Shown one piece after another: positions 55,501-64,000 of a stretch of 64,000 nucleotides of DNA. This DNA comes from Bacteroidales bacterium (GTDB lineage: Bacteria > Bacteroidota > Bacteroidia > Bacteroidales > Marinilabiliaceae): positions 83,147-147,146 of the forward strand of contig JAGCYH010000038.1 of assembly GCA_017960905.1 (NCBI GenBank). The letters run 5' to 3'. The position numbers and the translations under genes are program-made. The notes under the pieces are model-generated. The model saw nothing but the letters and a program-made list of their open reading frames with translations. It was not told the DNA's origin and did not search any database. The stretch's first letter is position 1. Each line of letters opens with the position of its first letter.

Positions 55501-58289
55501 AAACGCCTATGGCGTTGGGCGAGAACGCTATGGCTGAAAATGTACTGCTCAAAGTTCCTTGCGGTTACAAAGTTGCTTACCAAGATGCCGGTTACCCTAA
55601 TACTACAATTGAAAGCATAACACCATATCCGTATTCGGTAAGTGTTTCTGTTGTCGGATCAAACGGCACTGCGCAAGTTAACCGCCAGCCTGATTGCGAT
55701 GACCATAGTGCTGAAATAGAAGCCATTCCAGCTGAAGGCTACGAATTCGAGGAATGGGATGACAACAAAACAATTATTAAACGCACTATAAATAATGTAA
55801 CCGAAAACAAACAATTTAAAGCTTCGTTCAAAGCTATCATATACTCAATAGGCAAAACGGAAGCATCTAATGGTACGTTTTCAGTAAGTCCTACAGAAGC
55901 AACTATTAATCAGAGCGTTGAAATCACAGTAACACCGAATACCGGATATCAGTTAGATAAGATTACAGTAACGAAGCAAACAGGCGGAACTGTAACGGTG
56001 AATACAAGTGTAACACCATTCACATTCAAAATGCCGGCTTCTGATGTAACTGTCGATGTTACATTCAAAGCTATACCTTACACCATCACATTCATCAACG
56101 ATGGTCATGGAACTGTAAGCAGTCCGGTTGGAACAACGGCAACCATTGGCACTAATGTTGAGCTGACAGCGGCACCTACCACTGGTTACAAACTGAAGAG
56201 TTTAACGGCTAAAGATGGCGATAGCCAAAATATAACTATCAGTGAATCTGCCTTTACAATGCCTGCTTCGAACGTAACAGTCAATGCCACATTCGAGAAA
56301 GAGAACTACACCATAACAACCAATGTTGTAGGTAATGTAGTTGATGGTGTTACAATCGGCAAAGTATCTGTTCAGAATTCCGCTCATTATAAAGATGTAG
56401 TGTCCATCAGCATTACCGATGTCTACCAAAACTATAGTTACTCTATCGAAGGTGTAACACTGATACAAAATCAGAACAAATTTGAAATGCCTGCTAAAAA
56501 TGTAACTATAACAGTTACATTCAAGAAAACAAGTGATTTTTTTATTGGCGAGACATTTACAATTGACGACTTCAAATACACTATAACAAGTATGGATGAC
56601 CTAAAAACCGTTTCGGTCGCAGCTTCGAAAGTGCTCAGCGGTGATATAACAATACCTACTTCGGCGCCATACCAAGGCAAGACATTTGAAGTAACAGCAA
56701 TAACCGCCAACGGCTTCAAGAATTGTACCGCTTTAAGCTCGGTAACCATTAAGAGCGATGTGGCACCTGCACTTAATGAAAACGCTTTTGCTACTAACGT
56801 AGCAAAACTGCAAGTTCCTTGCAGTGCATCGAACGCTTACAAAACCGCTGGTTACGAGACCTACTTCAATAAGATTGAAGAGCTCTACGAAGGTCACCAA
56901 CTATTTGTGAAAGTTCGCAGCGGTGATGAAGAAAAAGGTTCTGTAGCAATTACTCGCGAACCGAGTTGCGGCACGAACCCACAAGCTAAGGCGACACCTA
57001 ATACTGGTTATATGTTCACTGGGTGGAGCAATAGTGAATCGGGCGAGAATCTTACGGTAACATTGGATCAATTGGTATCTGCAGACGTTACAGTAACAGC
57101 TTCGTTTGAAGTAATTGACTATTACATAACCAACAAAAACGAAGGTGATGAAATCCGTGGCGTAGTAACAGTACAAAAAACAGCCCACTACAACGATGAA
57201 ATAGCCATTACAGCCACGCCAAAACCTGGCTACGAAGTTGGCTCTATAAAAGTAACCAAGAAAAACAGCGAAGAGGAAGTAACTGTAGAAGGCGGCAAAT
57301 TCAATATGCCTGCATTCGACGTAGAAGTTTCGGTTGAATTTACGGCAATAGATTACGACATTGTCAAAGCTGATACTGAAAACGGCGAAATCGTTGTTGA
57401 AAAAGAAATCGGTCACGTAAGTGAACGTATTAAAGTTTCGACAAAACCAGCCGTTGGTTATCAGCAGAAATCACTTGTTGTTAAAGATGCCGACGAAGTA
57501 GTTTACGAAATAACCAATGGCGCATTCACAATGCCGGCAAAATCGGTAACCGTAAGTGCCGAATTCGAAAAACGTAACTATACGATTAACGTCGAATCGA
57601 CAAAAGGTTCTGTCTATGTAAATCCAGAGGCTAAAATTGCCCAGTTTGAAGACGTTGTAACACTTTCATTGGAAGCCGATGAAAATTGCGTATTCGAATC
57701 ACTCGTAGTAAGAACCGGCACCGGCAAAGAAGTTGAATATACTGAAGTTACTAATGGAATCAAATACACATTCTCAATGCCAGCTGAAGTAGTTTACGTT
57801 ACCGCTGTATTTGATGACGTCAAATACAACATCAGTGTTGATGAGTCGATTGAAAATGGTAGTGTTGAGCCATCGGCTACAAAAGCTAAGGAAGGTGAGA
57901 CTATTACACTGACGGTTACTCCGGCAAACAAATACAAACTTGCTACAATATCTGTTACAGGTGTAGAATCAGGCGTTGATTATGATGTTGACGAAGACAA
58001 CACATTCACGATGCCAGATGAAGACGTTCGGATTAGTGCTACATTTGAGAAAAACAGCAACCCGACTTCGATTGGTGAGCAAGATGCTGCGAACGACATC
58101 AAAGCATACGGTGTAAGCCGCGCAATCATACTCAATGTATCTATTGCTACCGACATCGTAATAGTCGACATCACTGGCCGCACGGTATGGACTGAGGCGC
58201 AAGCCGAAGGCCGATACACCATACCGGCTAACCGCGGTATTTACTTCGTACGCTACAAGGGTGGTATTAAAGAAGTGATAGTAAGATAA
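52575..58289 (+). CDS. Giant T9SS surface protein: BspA-like LRRs plus InlB-type repeats
   Basis: A 1904-residue protein. Signal peptide residues 1-21 (LLLIIVAAILTATTCFA); residues about 60-620 are BspA/LRR_5 leucine-rich repeats (IPSTVKTIGDYAFRN, VTFPKNSQVKNFG). From about 640 to 1820 come many 70-85-residue InlB B-repeat-like units, several ending in FTMPAxxVTVxAxFE, with two returns of the LRR/VPCG motif. The last 75 residues form a T9SS type A sorting domain (VIVDITGRTVWTEAQ, then GIYFVRYKGGIKEVIVR). It is probably cell-surface anchored and adhesive. Coding sequence is AT-rich and repeat-built. It depends on the secretion system represented here by porD. Confidence 0.9.
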   Translation: MYRKLLLIIVAAILTATTCFAADVVVSGTSYGINWVVTDDGVLTLTKADGSDGKMKNYGATENYAPWTDYNSKVTKLVVNEGITEIGEYAFYQMTNLKNATLPDRLTNIKKMAFGYCTGLKDPFIIPSTVTTLEAHAIYDCTGLTTIDIPASVKSIGNNCFCACTNLKNITLHEGLETISGWAFGGWDGNYANTFSELEIPSTVKTIGDYAFRNRINLKKITIPANVSSIGNNPFYYSKLVEIEIDPANTNFVVEDGVLYDKNKTLLISYPMSKTDEVFTVPSTVKTIGQHAFGNNPYLKEVILPSELNDIQPYAFYKATALTTLKIPEKVTSLGDGFISGCANLTNLSVDENNKNFVIIDGVIFTEDRETLLLYPNSLQNKTYEIPSSVKSVRAYAFSLNTVLEEVTFPKNSQVKNFGNDAFLSSKALKKIIFPNIANQTSTLGSEIFYGCSGLQEVKLPENITSLPYRAFSGCSKLGNIDLPYKITTIKDDAFVSDSAMTEIILPPNLTSLGGNCFNGCSFITEIVIPNGVQSIGENTFKNCWRLKRIEISSGTTYFSNKAIVYDYPTPNNPKPKIRLIELCIKSATPPTIKYDSFVGLNFDNKSTKLIVPCGSSDAYKNHKTEEGLNVYNVKFTLDDMTMANFNKLTVELSESSDPESGTVAITREAACGVNPTIEATANKGYSFVGWNIGSEEEVNANPYQIQNFNSDRRFIAFFEQIPYYIYYKNAEGKLVSIDLSTLKVPFLNGAVSVVKSDYYYGDNVQLTYEPALGYELKTISIRTEETDETIEVSEDGTFTMPAENVILSAEFGKIDYTITFANSGNFEHGSITTTPSGTANYGDKVTIVATPDNKYKLASATVSYGDGKTATISDVAGETNQKTFFMPNDNVTISAVFEEIDYRVPVNGTFEVGDFKYTVTSLEPNKVSVAAKADVTDKTLEILPEVTYLDITYTIESISSLGFIEASNTVVIDRQTPMALGENAMAENVLLKVPCGYKVAYQDAGYPNTTIESITPYPYSVSVSVVGSNGTAQVNRQPDCDDHSAEIEAIPAEGYEFEEWDDNKTIIKRTINNVTENKQFKASFKAIIYSIGKTEASNGTFSVSPTEATINQSVEITVTPNTGYQLDKITVTKQTGGTVTVNTSVTPFTFKMPASDVTVDVTFKAIPYTITFINDGHGTVSSPVGTTATIGTNVELTAAPTTGYKLKSLTAKDGDSQNITISESAFTMPASNVTVNATFEKENYTITTNVVGNVVDGVTIGKVSVQNSAHYKDVVSISITDVYQNYSYSIEGVTLIQNQNKFEMPAKNVTITVTFKKTSDFFIGETFTIDDFKYTITSMDDLKTVSVAASKVLSGDITIPTSAPYQGKTFEVTAITANGFKNCTALSSVTIKSDVAPALNENAFATNVAKLQVPCSASNAYKTAGYETYFNKIEELYEGHQLFVKVRSGDEEKGSVAITREPSCGTNPQAKATPNTGYMFTGWSNSESGENLTVTLDQLVSADVTVTASFEVIDYYITNKNEGDEIRGVVTVQKTAHYNDEIAITATPKPGYEVGSIKVTKKNSEEEVTVEGGKFNMPAFDVEVSVEFTAIDYDIVKADTENGEIVVEKEIGHVSERIKVSTKPAVGYQQKSLVVKDADEVVYEITNGAFTMPAKSVTVSAEFEKRNYTINVESTKGSVYVNPEAKIAQFEDVVTLSLEADENCVFESLVVRTGTGKEVEYTEVTNGIKYTFSMPAEVVYVTAVFDDVKYNISVDESIENGSVEPSATKAKEGETITLTVTPANKYKLATISVTGVESGVDYDVDEDNTFTMPDEDVRISATFEKNSNPTSIGEQDAANDIKAYGVSRAIILNVSIATDIVIVDITGRTVWTEAQAEGRYTIPANRGIYFVRYKGGIKEVIVR

Positions 58290-58309
58290 TTGAATTGATT
58301 GCTGATACG

Positions 58310-58347
58310 AAAAAATCCATTCTGCCGCAAGGCAGAATGGATTTTTT
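58310..58347 (+). terminator. Terminator after the adhesin gene
   Basis: A 17-bp stem (AAAAAATCCATTCTGCC and complement) with a GCAA loop and T run. Confidence 0.94.
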
Positions 58348-58434
58348 CATTATTAATTTTTCATATTTCATTTATAAAACATCGACTTTAGTTGAATATT
58401 AGATTTTTCAGTTTAAAAACTGAATTGTATGTAT

Positions 58435-58442
58435 TATTTTTG
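58435..58442 (+). promoter_or_regulatory. Bat operon promoter -7 box
   Basis: TATTTTTG matches TAnnTTTG, 47 bases before the moxR start. Confidence 0.65.
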
Positions 58443-58489
58443 TCATGCCAAAGAGGCACAATTAAGCAATAAATAAAAAAAATAATAAT

Positions 58490-59482
58490 ATGGATGCAGA
58501 ACATGTAAAAGAGCTGAACGAACGGATAAAACAAGAAAGCCAGTTCGTTGACCTTATCTCAATGGAAATGAATAAGGTGATAGTAGGTCAGAAACATTTG
58601 GTTGAGAGCCTGCTTATTGGTTTGTTGTCGGACGGACACATACTTCTCGAAGGTGTGCCTGGTTTGGCTAAGACGTTGGCTATCAATACTTTGGCTAAGA
58701 TTATTGATGCCGATTTCTCGCGTATTCAGTTTACGCCCGACTTGTTGCCGGCCGATATTCTCGGTACGCTTATTTACAGCCAGAAGACAGAGGAATTCCA
58801 AGTGAAGAAAGGTCCGATTTTCAGCAATTTCATCTTGGCCGATGAGATAAACCGTGCTCCGGCAAAGGTACAGAGTGCGTTGCTCGAGGCTATGCAGGAG
58901 CGTCAGGTTACTATTGGCGACCAAACTTACAAAATGGCTCAGCCGTTCCTTGTTATGGCAACGCAAAACCCTATAGAACAAGAAGGTACGTATCCGCTGC
59001 CTGAAGCGCAGGTCGACCGTTTCATGCTCAAAGTTGTCATCGACTATCCGAAGAAAGAGGAGGAGCAGATAATTATCCGCAACAATCTGGCAAAGACCTT
59101 CCCGCAACCCGATTGTCTGCTTAAGCCGGCCGACATTGTCAAAGCGCGTGAAGTTGTCAAAGAGGTGTATATGAGCGAGAAAATAGAGAAATACATTGTC
59201 GATATCGTTTTCGCAACGCGTTTCCCCGATCAGTACGGGCTGTCGCAATTCACCGAGATGATTTCGTGCGGCGCATCGCCGCGCGCATCTATCAGCCTTT
59301 CGATGGCAGCCAAGGCTTACGCGTTTATCAAACGCCGCGGTTATGTGTTGCCCGAAGATGTGCGCGCTGTATGTCACGATGTGCTGCGCCATCGTATTGG
59401 CCTGACCTACGAGGCCGAGGCTAACAACGTAACTAGCGAAGAGATAATAAGCGAAATATTGAACCAGATAGAGGTGCCATAA
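58490..59482 (+). CDS. MoxR-family AAA+ ATPase of the Bat operon
   Basis: A 330-residue AAA+ chaperone with the MoxR-type Walker A GVPGLAKT (about residues 54-61), Walker B FILADEINRAPAKVQSALLEAM and sensor motif MATQNPIEQEGTYPLPEAQVDRF. MoxR proteins work with VWA-domain proteins in complex assembly. It heads the operon moxR-DUF58-(BatD-like)-batA-batB-batC. An AAAACGCT-TT-AGCGTTTT hairpin (59488-59505) lies in the 65-base gap before the next gene. Confidence 0.93.
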   Translation: MDAEHVKELNERIKQESQFVDLISMEMNKVIVGQKHLVESLLIGLLSDGHILLEGVPGLAKTLAINTLAKIIDADFSRIQFTPDLLPADILGTLIYSQKTEEFQVKKGPIFSNFILADEINRAPAKVQSALLEAMQERQVTIGDQTYKMAQPFLVMATQNPIEQEGTYPLPEAQVDRFMLKVVIDYPKKEEEQIIIRNNLAKTFPQPDCLLKPADIVKAREVVKEVYMSEKIEKYIVDIVFATRFPDQYGLSQFTEMISCGASPRASISLSMAAKAYAFIKRRGYVLPEDVRAVCHDVLRHRIGLTYEAEANNVTSEEIISEILNQIEVP

Positions 59483-59547
59483 TGGTTAAAACGCTTTAGC
59501 GTTTTTCGTTCTGATAAAATACTGAAAACCTAAGACTTACAACCAAA

Positions 59548-60417
59548 ATGGAGACAACCGAACTAATAAAGAAGGTTCGTCAGATAGAGATTAAGACACG
59601 CGGACTGTCGAACCATATTTTCGCCGGCGAATACCATTCGGCATTCAAGGGGCGAGGTATGGCCTTCAGCGAGGTGCGCGAATACCAGTACGGCGACGAC
59701 GTGCGCAACATCGACTGGAACGTCACGGCGCGTATGAACCGCCCTTTCATCAAGATTTTTGAGGAGGAACGCGAGAATACGGTTGTGCTGCTTATCGATG
59801 TGTCGGGCTCACGCGAATTTGGTACTCAGGAACGCTTCAAAAAGAACCTCGTGACCGAAATAGCTGCCACACTGGCCTTTTCGACAATCCAGAACAACGA
59901 TAAGATAGGCGTGATATTCTTCAGCGACTATGTCGAGAAGTTCATACCGCCTCAAAAAGGCAAGAAGCACGTGCTGCATATTATCCGTGAGCTGCTCACA
60001 TTCCAGCCAGAGCATAGGCAGACGTCGCTCAACACTGCGTTGCGCTATCTGACAAATGCCATAAAGAAACGTTGCACGGCGTTCGTCATATCCGACTTCA
60101 TGGACGACAGCGACTTCGACAAGTCGCTGCGCATTGCAAATCACAAGCACGACGTCGTAGCGCTTCATATCTACGACCAGCGCGAGACGGAACTGCCCGA
60201 CGTTGGTCTGATGCTGCTCTGCGACGCTGAAAGTGGCCAGCAACGTTGGATTGATACGTCCGACGAGCGGCTGCGCAAGCTCTATGCCAGCAAATGGGCT
60301 GAGCAACGCGATGCCCTCAACGCTACTTTCGCTAAAAGCGGTGTCGACTGCATCAACGTTCGCACCGACGAGGATTATGTAAAACAATTGTTGCTGCTGT
60401 TTAAAAAACGTAGTTAA
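59548..60417 (+). CDS. DUF58 protein of the Bat operon
   Basis: A 289-residue protein with the DUF58 core: IKTRGLSNHIFAGEYHSAFKGRGMAFSEVREY, GDDVRNIDWNVTAR, then a VWA-like fold with the metal-site DVSGSREFG (DxSxS). It is the usual partner of MoxR in this operon. It probably binds MoxR and contributes to the aerotolerance/stress function reported for Bat proteins in Bacteroides fragilis; the molecular role is unknown. No membrane segment is seen. The next gene starts 24 bases on. Confidence 0.93.
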   Translation: METTELIKKVRQIEIKTRGLSNHIFAGEYHSAFKGRGMAFSEVREYQYGDDVRNIDWNVTARMNRPFIKIFEEERENTVVLLIDVSGSREFGTQERFKKNLVTEIAATLAFSTIQNNDKIGVIFFSDYVEKFIPPQKGKKHVLHIIRELLTFQPEHRQTSLNTALRYLTNAIKKRCTAFVISDFMDDSDFDKSLRIANHKHDVVALHIYDQRETELPDVGLMLLCDAESGQQRWIDTSDERLRKLYASKWAEQRDALNATFAKSGVDCINVRTDEDYVKQLLLLFKKRS

Positions 60418-60441
60418 TGTTTTGTAAATAAGACATTTAGA

Positions 60442-61437
60442 ATGAAAGTTTTATTTAAAATATTATTTCTTTTAGTACTCGGGATTGGCACTACAACCGC
60501 CCAACAGGCGGTTGTGAGTGCGCGGCTCGACTCGATGACTATTTTTATCGGCGGGCAGGTCGGACTGAATATCGATGTTTCGTTGCCCGAAACATCTGAT
60601 GCTCAGATGATTCAGCTCAAAGATTCACTCTCGAAAGATGTTGAGATTGTTGAGTCGTTGAAAATCGACACCGTTGTGCAAAATGGCATTAGAAAGCTGA
60701 GCCAGAGGTATTTAATCACCTCTTTCGATACCGGTTTGTTCTATGTGCCACCATTCGACATTGTTCGTTACGCCGACGGAACAACGCAAAAAGCCGACGG
60801 CTTTGCGTTGCAGGTTCTCAACCCGTTCCAGTCGATCGAAATCGACGAGCAGACAGGCGTTGCGCATATCACCGACATTCGCGAGCCTTACGATGCGCCA
60901 TTCCTTTTGTCGGAGCTTCTCGATTATTGGCCTTGGGGCGTGGGCGTGTTGCTGCTTATTGGCGCGATAATTTTGGGTCGTTACCTCTACAGGCGTTACC
61001 GGCAGAACCATACCGACACACCGAAACCGAAGAAAGAAGCGCCCAAAGAGCCTTGCCATATAACGGCTTTGCGCAAACTCGAACAAATTAAGGAAGAGGG
61101 ACTTTGGAAACGCAATATGTTCAAAGAATACTTCTCGGAGATAACCGACACTCTGCGCCAGTACATCAGCGCACGCTACGACGTGCGCGCCATGGAGAGC
61201 ACGAGCAACGAGATTAAGGAGTCGCTCAAAGATGTGCTTCGCGACGCACCTAAGAGTCAGAAGCAGCTTGACGAGATTCTCGACTTGGCTGATTTGGTGA
61301 AATTTGCAAAATACGAACCGCTGCCCGACGAGAACGACATGACTATCAAGCGTGCCATCGACTTCGTGAACGACACTACGCCGAAACCCGAAGTGCCCGA
61401 CGATAACAATTCGAAAAAGGAGAATAATAATGAATGA
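60442..61437 (+). CDS. BatD-position membrane protein of the Bat operon
   Basis: A 331-residue protein with a signal peptide (KILFLLVLGIGTTTA), a beta-sandwich external domain (residues 20-150), one membrane segment (WPWGVGVLLLIGAIILGRYLY, about 163-183) and a charged helical cytoplasmic domain with ITDTLRQYISARYDVRAMEST. This layout is typical of the protein between DUF58 and BatA in Bacteroidota. It overlaps batA by 8 bases, indicating coupled translation. Exact function unknown; likely links the VWA proteins to the membrane complex. A 9-bp perfect hairpin is at 60493-60515. Confidence 0.8.
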   Translation: MKVLFKILFLLVLGIGTTTAQQAVVSARLDSMTIFIGGQVGLNIDVSLPETSDAQMIQLKDSLSKDVEIVESLKIDTVVQNGIRKLSQRYLITSFDTGLFYVPPFDIVRYADGTTQKADGFALQVLNPFQSIEIDEQTGVAHITDIREPYDAPFLLSELLDYWPWGVGVLLLIGAIILGRYLYRRYRQNHTDTPKPKKEAPKEPCHITALRKLEQIKEEGLWKRNMFKEYFSEITDTLRQYISARYDVRAMESTSNEIKESLKDVLRDAPKSQKQLDEILDLADLVKFAKYEPLPDENDMTIKRAIDFVNDTTPKPEVPDDNNSKKENNNE

Positions 61438-62422
61438 TATAACATTTCAACGGCCTTGGTTTTTTATCTTGCTGATAATCATACCATTATACATAGCATG
61501 GTATGTTTGGAAACGTAAGACGCTCAATGCAACGATACAAATATCGACGCTGCAGCCGTTCAGCGGCATACGGCAGTCGTGGCGTAGCCACTTCCGCCAT
61601 GTGCCTATGGCTTTGCGTATGGCGGCCATAGCAGCTGTAATCTGCGTGCTGGCTCGCCCGCAGTCGATGTACAGCGTGCGCGACGAGAAGATGGAAGGCA
61701 TCGACATCGTTATGTCGCTCGACATTTCGGGCAGTATGCTTGCCATCGACTTCAAGCCGAACAGGCTTGAAGCCGCCAAAAGCGTTGCTGCGAAGTTCAT
61801 TGCCAACCGACCCAACGACAACATCGGCCTCGTGATTTTCGCGGGCGAGAGCTTTACGCAATGCCCGCTTACAACCGACCATGCCGCTCTGACCAACCTC
61901 TTGACCGACATCAACACCGAGATGCTTGTGGGCGGTACTGCAGTAGGCGAGGGTCTTGCAACAGCTGTCAACCGACTCAAGGAGAGCAAGGCGAAAAGCA
62001 AAGTGATAATTCTGCTTACCGACGGTATGAACAACCGTGGCTCTATTGCGCCGCTTAAAGCGTCGCAAATAGCCCAGACGTTCGGCATTCGTGTTTACAC
62101 TATTGGCGTCGGCACACATGGCGTGGCCAAAGTGCCGGTTCAGACCGTCTATGGCACTCAATACATTGAGGAAGAGGTCGAAATAGATGAGCCCACACTC
62201 ACCAAAATTGCCAACGACACTGGTGGCAAGTATTTCCGAGCCACCGACAACAAAAGTTTGACGGCCATTTACGAAGAGATTGACCAAATGGAGAAGACAA
62301 TTCTCGACGTCAAAGAGTACTCAAAGCGCACCGAGGAGTATCTGCCGTTTGCAATAGCAGCTATGGTGCTGTTGCTCATGGAGATAGCTCTGCGCAATAC
62401 CATATTGCGCACGTTGCCTTGA
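61430..62422 (+). CDS. batA: Aerotolerance protein BatA (VWA domain)
   Basis: A 330-residue membrane protein with N-terminal membrane segments, a periplasm- or cytoplasm-facing von Willebrand A domain with a complete MIDAS motif (MSLDISGSMLAIDF; then TDGMNNRG) and a C-terminal membrane segment. It starts within the upstream gene (8-base overlap). BatA and BatB are paralogs here, both with MIDAS sites, probably forming a MoxR-regulated complex. In Bacteroides fragilis the locus affects oxygen tolerance; elsewhere the effect is less clear. Confidence 0.92.
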   Translation: MNDITFQRPWFFILLIIIPLYIAWYVWKRKTLNATIQISTLQPFSGIRQSWRSHFRHVPMALRMAAIAAVICVLARPQSMYSVRDEKMEGIDIVMSLDISGSMLAIDFKPNRLEAAKSVAAKFIANRPNDNIGLVIFAGESFTQCPLTTDHAALTNLLTDINTEMLVGGTAVGEGLATAVNRLKESKAKSKVIILLTDGMNNRGSIAPLKASQIAQTFGIRVYTIGVGTHGVAKVPVQTVYGTQYIEEEVEIDEPTLTKIANDTGGKYFRATDNKSLTAIYEEIDQMEKTILDVKEYSKRTEEYLPFAIAAMVLLLMEIALRNTILRTLP

Positions 62423-62452
62423 TTTTTTAACATTGAATTAAAAGAATAGGAA

Positions 62453-63538
62453 ATGGACATATTCAGATTTGCACATCCTAATTACTTGTATTTGTTGCTA
62501 TTAGTGCCACTGATAGCACTGATAATGATATTTTTCTCGCGCAAGCGCAAGAAAGCCATGAACAGATTCGGTGATGCAAACCTTATATCGCACCTGATGC
62601 CCGCTTTCTCGGGCAAACGAATGAGTTTCAAAGCCATACTGCTGCTTGTGGCATTCACACTTCAAGTGTTCGTCATGGCCGGGCCGCAGTTCGGCTCGAA
62701 AATCGAAACGATGAAACGCCGCGGTATTGAGCTGATGATTGCCATCGATGTGTCGAACTCGATGAACGCGCAGGATATAACACCATCGCGCCTCGAAATG
62801 GCCAAAATGGCCGTTTCGCGCCTCATCGACAACTTGGGCGACGACCGCGTCGGACTTATCGTCTTTGCCGGACAGCCCTACGTGCAGCTGCCTATCACAA
62901 CCGACTATCCGTCGGCTAAGATGTTTCTTCAATCCATTAGTACAGAGATGGTTGCGACGCAGGGCACTGCAATAGGCGCGGCAATACAGATGTGCGCGAA
63001 CTCGTTTTCCGACAATGCCGACATCAACAAAGCCATACTCGTGATAACTGATGGCGAAAACCACGAAGACGATGCCGTTGCGGCGGCTAAAGCCGCCGCA
63101 CAGAACGGCATCCGCGTTTACACTGTGGGCATGGGTACAGCCAAAGGCGCGCCCGTACCAGCCAAAGCGGGCAGCATGCGCGACTTCCTCAAGGACCGCG
63201 ACGGCAATGTGGCCATGTCGCGCATCGACGAAGCGGCGCTCGCTCAAATAGCTTCTGCCGGCGATGGCGCTTACATACCGGCCAACAATATCAGAAACGG
63301 CATCAGTGCTTTGCTCTACGAACTCAACTCGATTGAAAAAACCGACTTCGAGGCAAAAGTCTATACCGACTACAATGACCGCTTCCAGTATGTCGAATTT
63401 CTTGTGCTGCTGATACTTATATTCGATTTGCTTATACTCAGCCGCAAAAATCCGCGGTTGTCTGGCTTCGACATTTTCACCCGCAAATCAACGGCAACAA
63501 AAGATTTGTTTATTCAGCCTAATTCGGAAAAAAAATGA
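62453..63538 (+). CDS. batB: Aerotolerance protein BatB (VWA domain)
   Basis: A 361-residue paralog of BatA with the same layout: N-terminal membrane segments, a VWA domain with MIDAS residues (MIAIDVSNSMNAQD; ITDGENHEDDA) and a C-terminal membrane segment (VLLILIFDLLIL). Its stop overlaps the start of batC (ATGA, 63535-63538), so the two are co-translated. A perfect 10-bp inverted repeat lies at 63079-63100. Confidence 0.93.
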   Translation: MDIFRFAHPNYLYLLLLVPLIALIMIFFSRKRKKAMNRFGDANLISHLMPAFSGKRMSFKAILLLVAFTLQVFVMAGPQFGSKIETMKRRGIELMIAIDVSNSMNAQDITPSRLEMAKMAVSRLIDNLGDDRVGLIVFAGQPYVQLPITTDYPSAKMFLQSISTEMVATQGTAIGAAIQMCANSFSDNADINKAILVITDGENHEDDAVAAAKAAAQNGIRVYTVGMGTAKGAPVPAKAGSMRDFLKDRDGNVAMSRIDEAALAQIASAGDGAYIPANNIRNGISALLYELNSIEKTDFEAKVYTDYNDRFQYVEFLVLLILIFDLLILSRKNPRLSGFDIFTRKSTATKDLFIQPNSEKK

Positions 63539-64000
63539 AAACTATGAGATATATAAAAATAGCGCTTGTCGTTTGCCTGATTGCCGTATGTAGTTCGGTA
63601 TCAGCGCAAAAAGAGCGCCGTTATATTCGCGAGAGTTTCACTCAGTACAACGATTCCGACTTCGTCGGGGCGCAGGAGTCGAGTGCGCGCGCAATGGCCG
63701 AGAACCCCAATTCGTTCGAGGCGAAGTATAATTACGCCGGCTCGCTCTTCCAACAGCAGAAAGTCGATGAGGCACAGCAGCTCTATGAAGAGATGGCTGC
63801 CACCGAAACCGACAAGGCCCGGCTCGCTCAACTGTATCATAATATTGGCGACTGCCAATATTTGAAACAGGAATTTGACAAAAGTGTTGAGTCGTTCAAA
63901 AAATCGCTACGTGCTGACCCTCAAGACGATAGGACACGCTATAACTTAGTTGCCGCTAAAAAAATGCTGCAAAACCCGCCGCCACAACAACAACAGCAAC
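63535..64000 (+). CDS. batC: BatC-like TPR protein, N-terminal part
   Basis: The frame is open at the window end; 155 codons are visible. It begins with a signal peptide (MRYIKIALVVCLIAVCSSVSA), then two or three TPR units (FVGAQESSARAMAENPNSFEAKYN, LYHNIGDCQYLKQEFDKSVESF) and the start of a Gln/Pro-rich linker (NPPPQQQQQ). This is the usual BatC layout after BatB. ATG 63535 overlaps the batB stop by 4 bases. TPRs probably bind other Bat proteins. Confidence 0.85.
   Translation, partial: MKTMRYIKIALVVCLIAVCSSVSAQKERRYIRESFTQYNDSDFVGAQESSARAMAENPNSFEAKYNYAGSLFQQQKVDEAQQLYEEMAATETDKARLAQLYHNIGDCQYLKQEFDKSVESFKKSLRADPQDDRTRYNLVAAKKMLQNPPPQQQQQ

Overview
The window looks like a chromosomal segment from a Bacteroidales bacterium (phylum Bacteroidota). 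The evidence is the promoter style (a TAnnTTTG -7 box before many genes), the T9SS-linked proteins (a PorD/DUF4835 protein, one gliding-type and one type A C-terminal sorting domain), the Bat aerotolerance operon, a RelA/SpoT enzyme, GH43 and TonB proteins, and a tmRNA tag ending NYALAA. Base composition is mixed. Most genes are moderately GC-rich, but about 5.39-7.73 kb, 38.2-43.3 kb and the adhesin gene at 52.6-58.3 kb are clearly AT-richer.

Layout. 0-1.8 kb: end of oadA and complete oadB (Na+-pumping oxaloacetate decarboxylase). 2.1-4.9 kb: two tandem secreted paralogs with near-identical N-termini and very different C-terminal tails. 5.1-9.4 kb: accessory island with a candidate structured RNA, a membrane-anchored CbbX/SpoVK-like AAA+ ATPase, and an overlapping Xre-ImmA/IrrE-PIN set resembling a toxin-antitoxin module. 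9.4-18.6 kb: core genes (YbiT-like ABC-F, LapA-like, PorD, recN, an MFS-acyltransferase fusion, pckA, nitroreductase). 18.6-24.8 kb: GH25 muramidase, then on the minus strand tmRNA and a run of gliding-type protein, RelA/SpoT, tgt and a small lipoprotein. 25.0-25.5 kb: four-tRNA operon Thr-Tyr-Thr-Gly. 25.6-28.5 kb: glycosyltransferase, CCA-type nucleotidyltransferase, SPOUT methyltransferase. 28.6-38.1 kb: GH43 enzyme, TonB receptor, a DUF362-DUF1893 lipoprotein, small membrane proteins, a membrane-anchored C45/Ntn hydrolase, and a NapH-like ferredoxin membrane protein with a CcdA/TauE-like partner. 38.2-43.3 kb: second accessory island with two overlapping DUF262 (GmrSD-like) genes, five 33-bp tandem palindromic repeats, a 14-bp-arm dyad and a DUF4143 ATPase. 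43.3-52.3 kb: LytTR regulator, FMN split-barrel protein, MORN-like protein, xseA, another AAA ATPase, nifJ. 52.5-58.3 kb: a 1904-residue leucine-rich/InlB-like T9SS adhesin. 58.4-64 kb: Bat operon (moxR, DUF58, BatD-like, batA, batB, start of batC), cut by the window end.

Metabolically, oadAB, pckA and nifJ fit anaerobic fermentation through oxaloacetate, PEP and pyruvate. PorD and the two sorting-domain proteins connect to type IX secretion, whose core genes lie elsewhere.

The most unexpected feature is not a gene. Perfect short inverted repeats (arms of 10-13 bp, spacer 0-5 nt) are scattered inside coding sequences of nearly every native gene. I found 28 by eye, against about 0.4 expected in random sequence of this length. 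They seem rarer in the AT-rich accessory genes. The best candidates for undescribed systems are this hairpin pattern, the DUF262 pair with its palindromic repeat array, and the hypervariable tandem paralogs.
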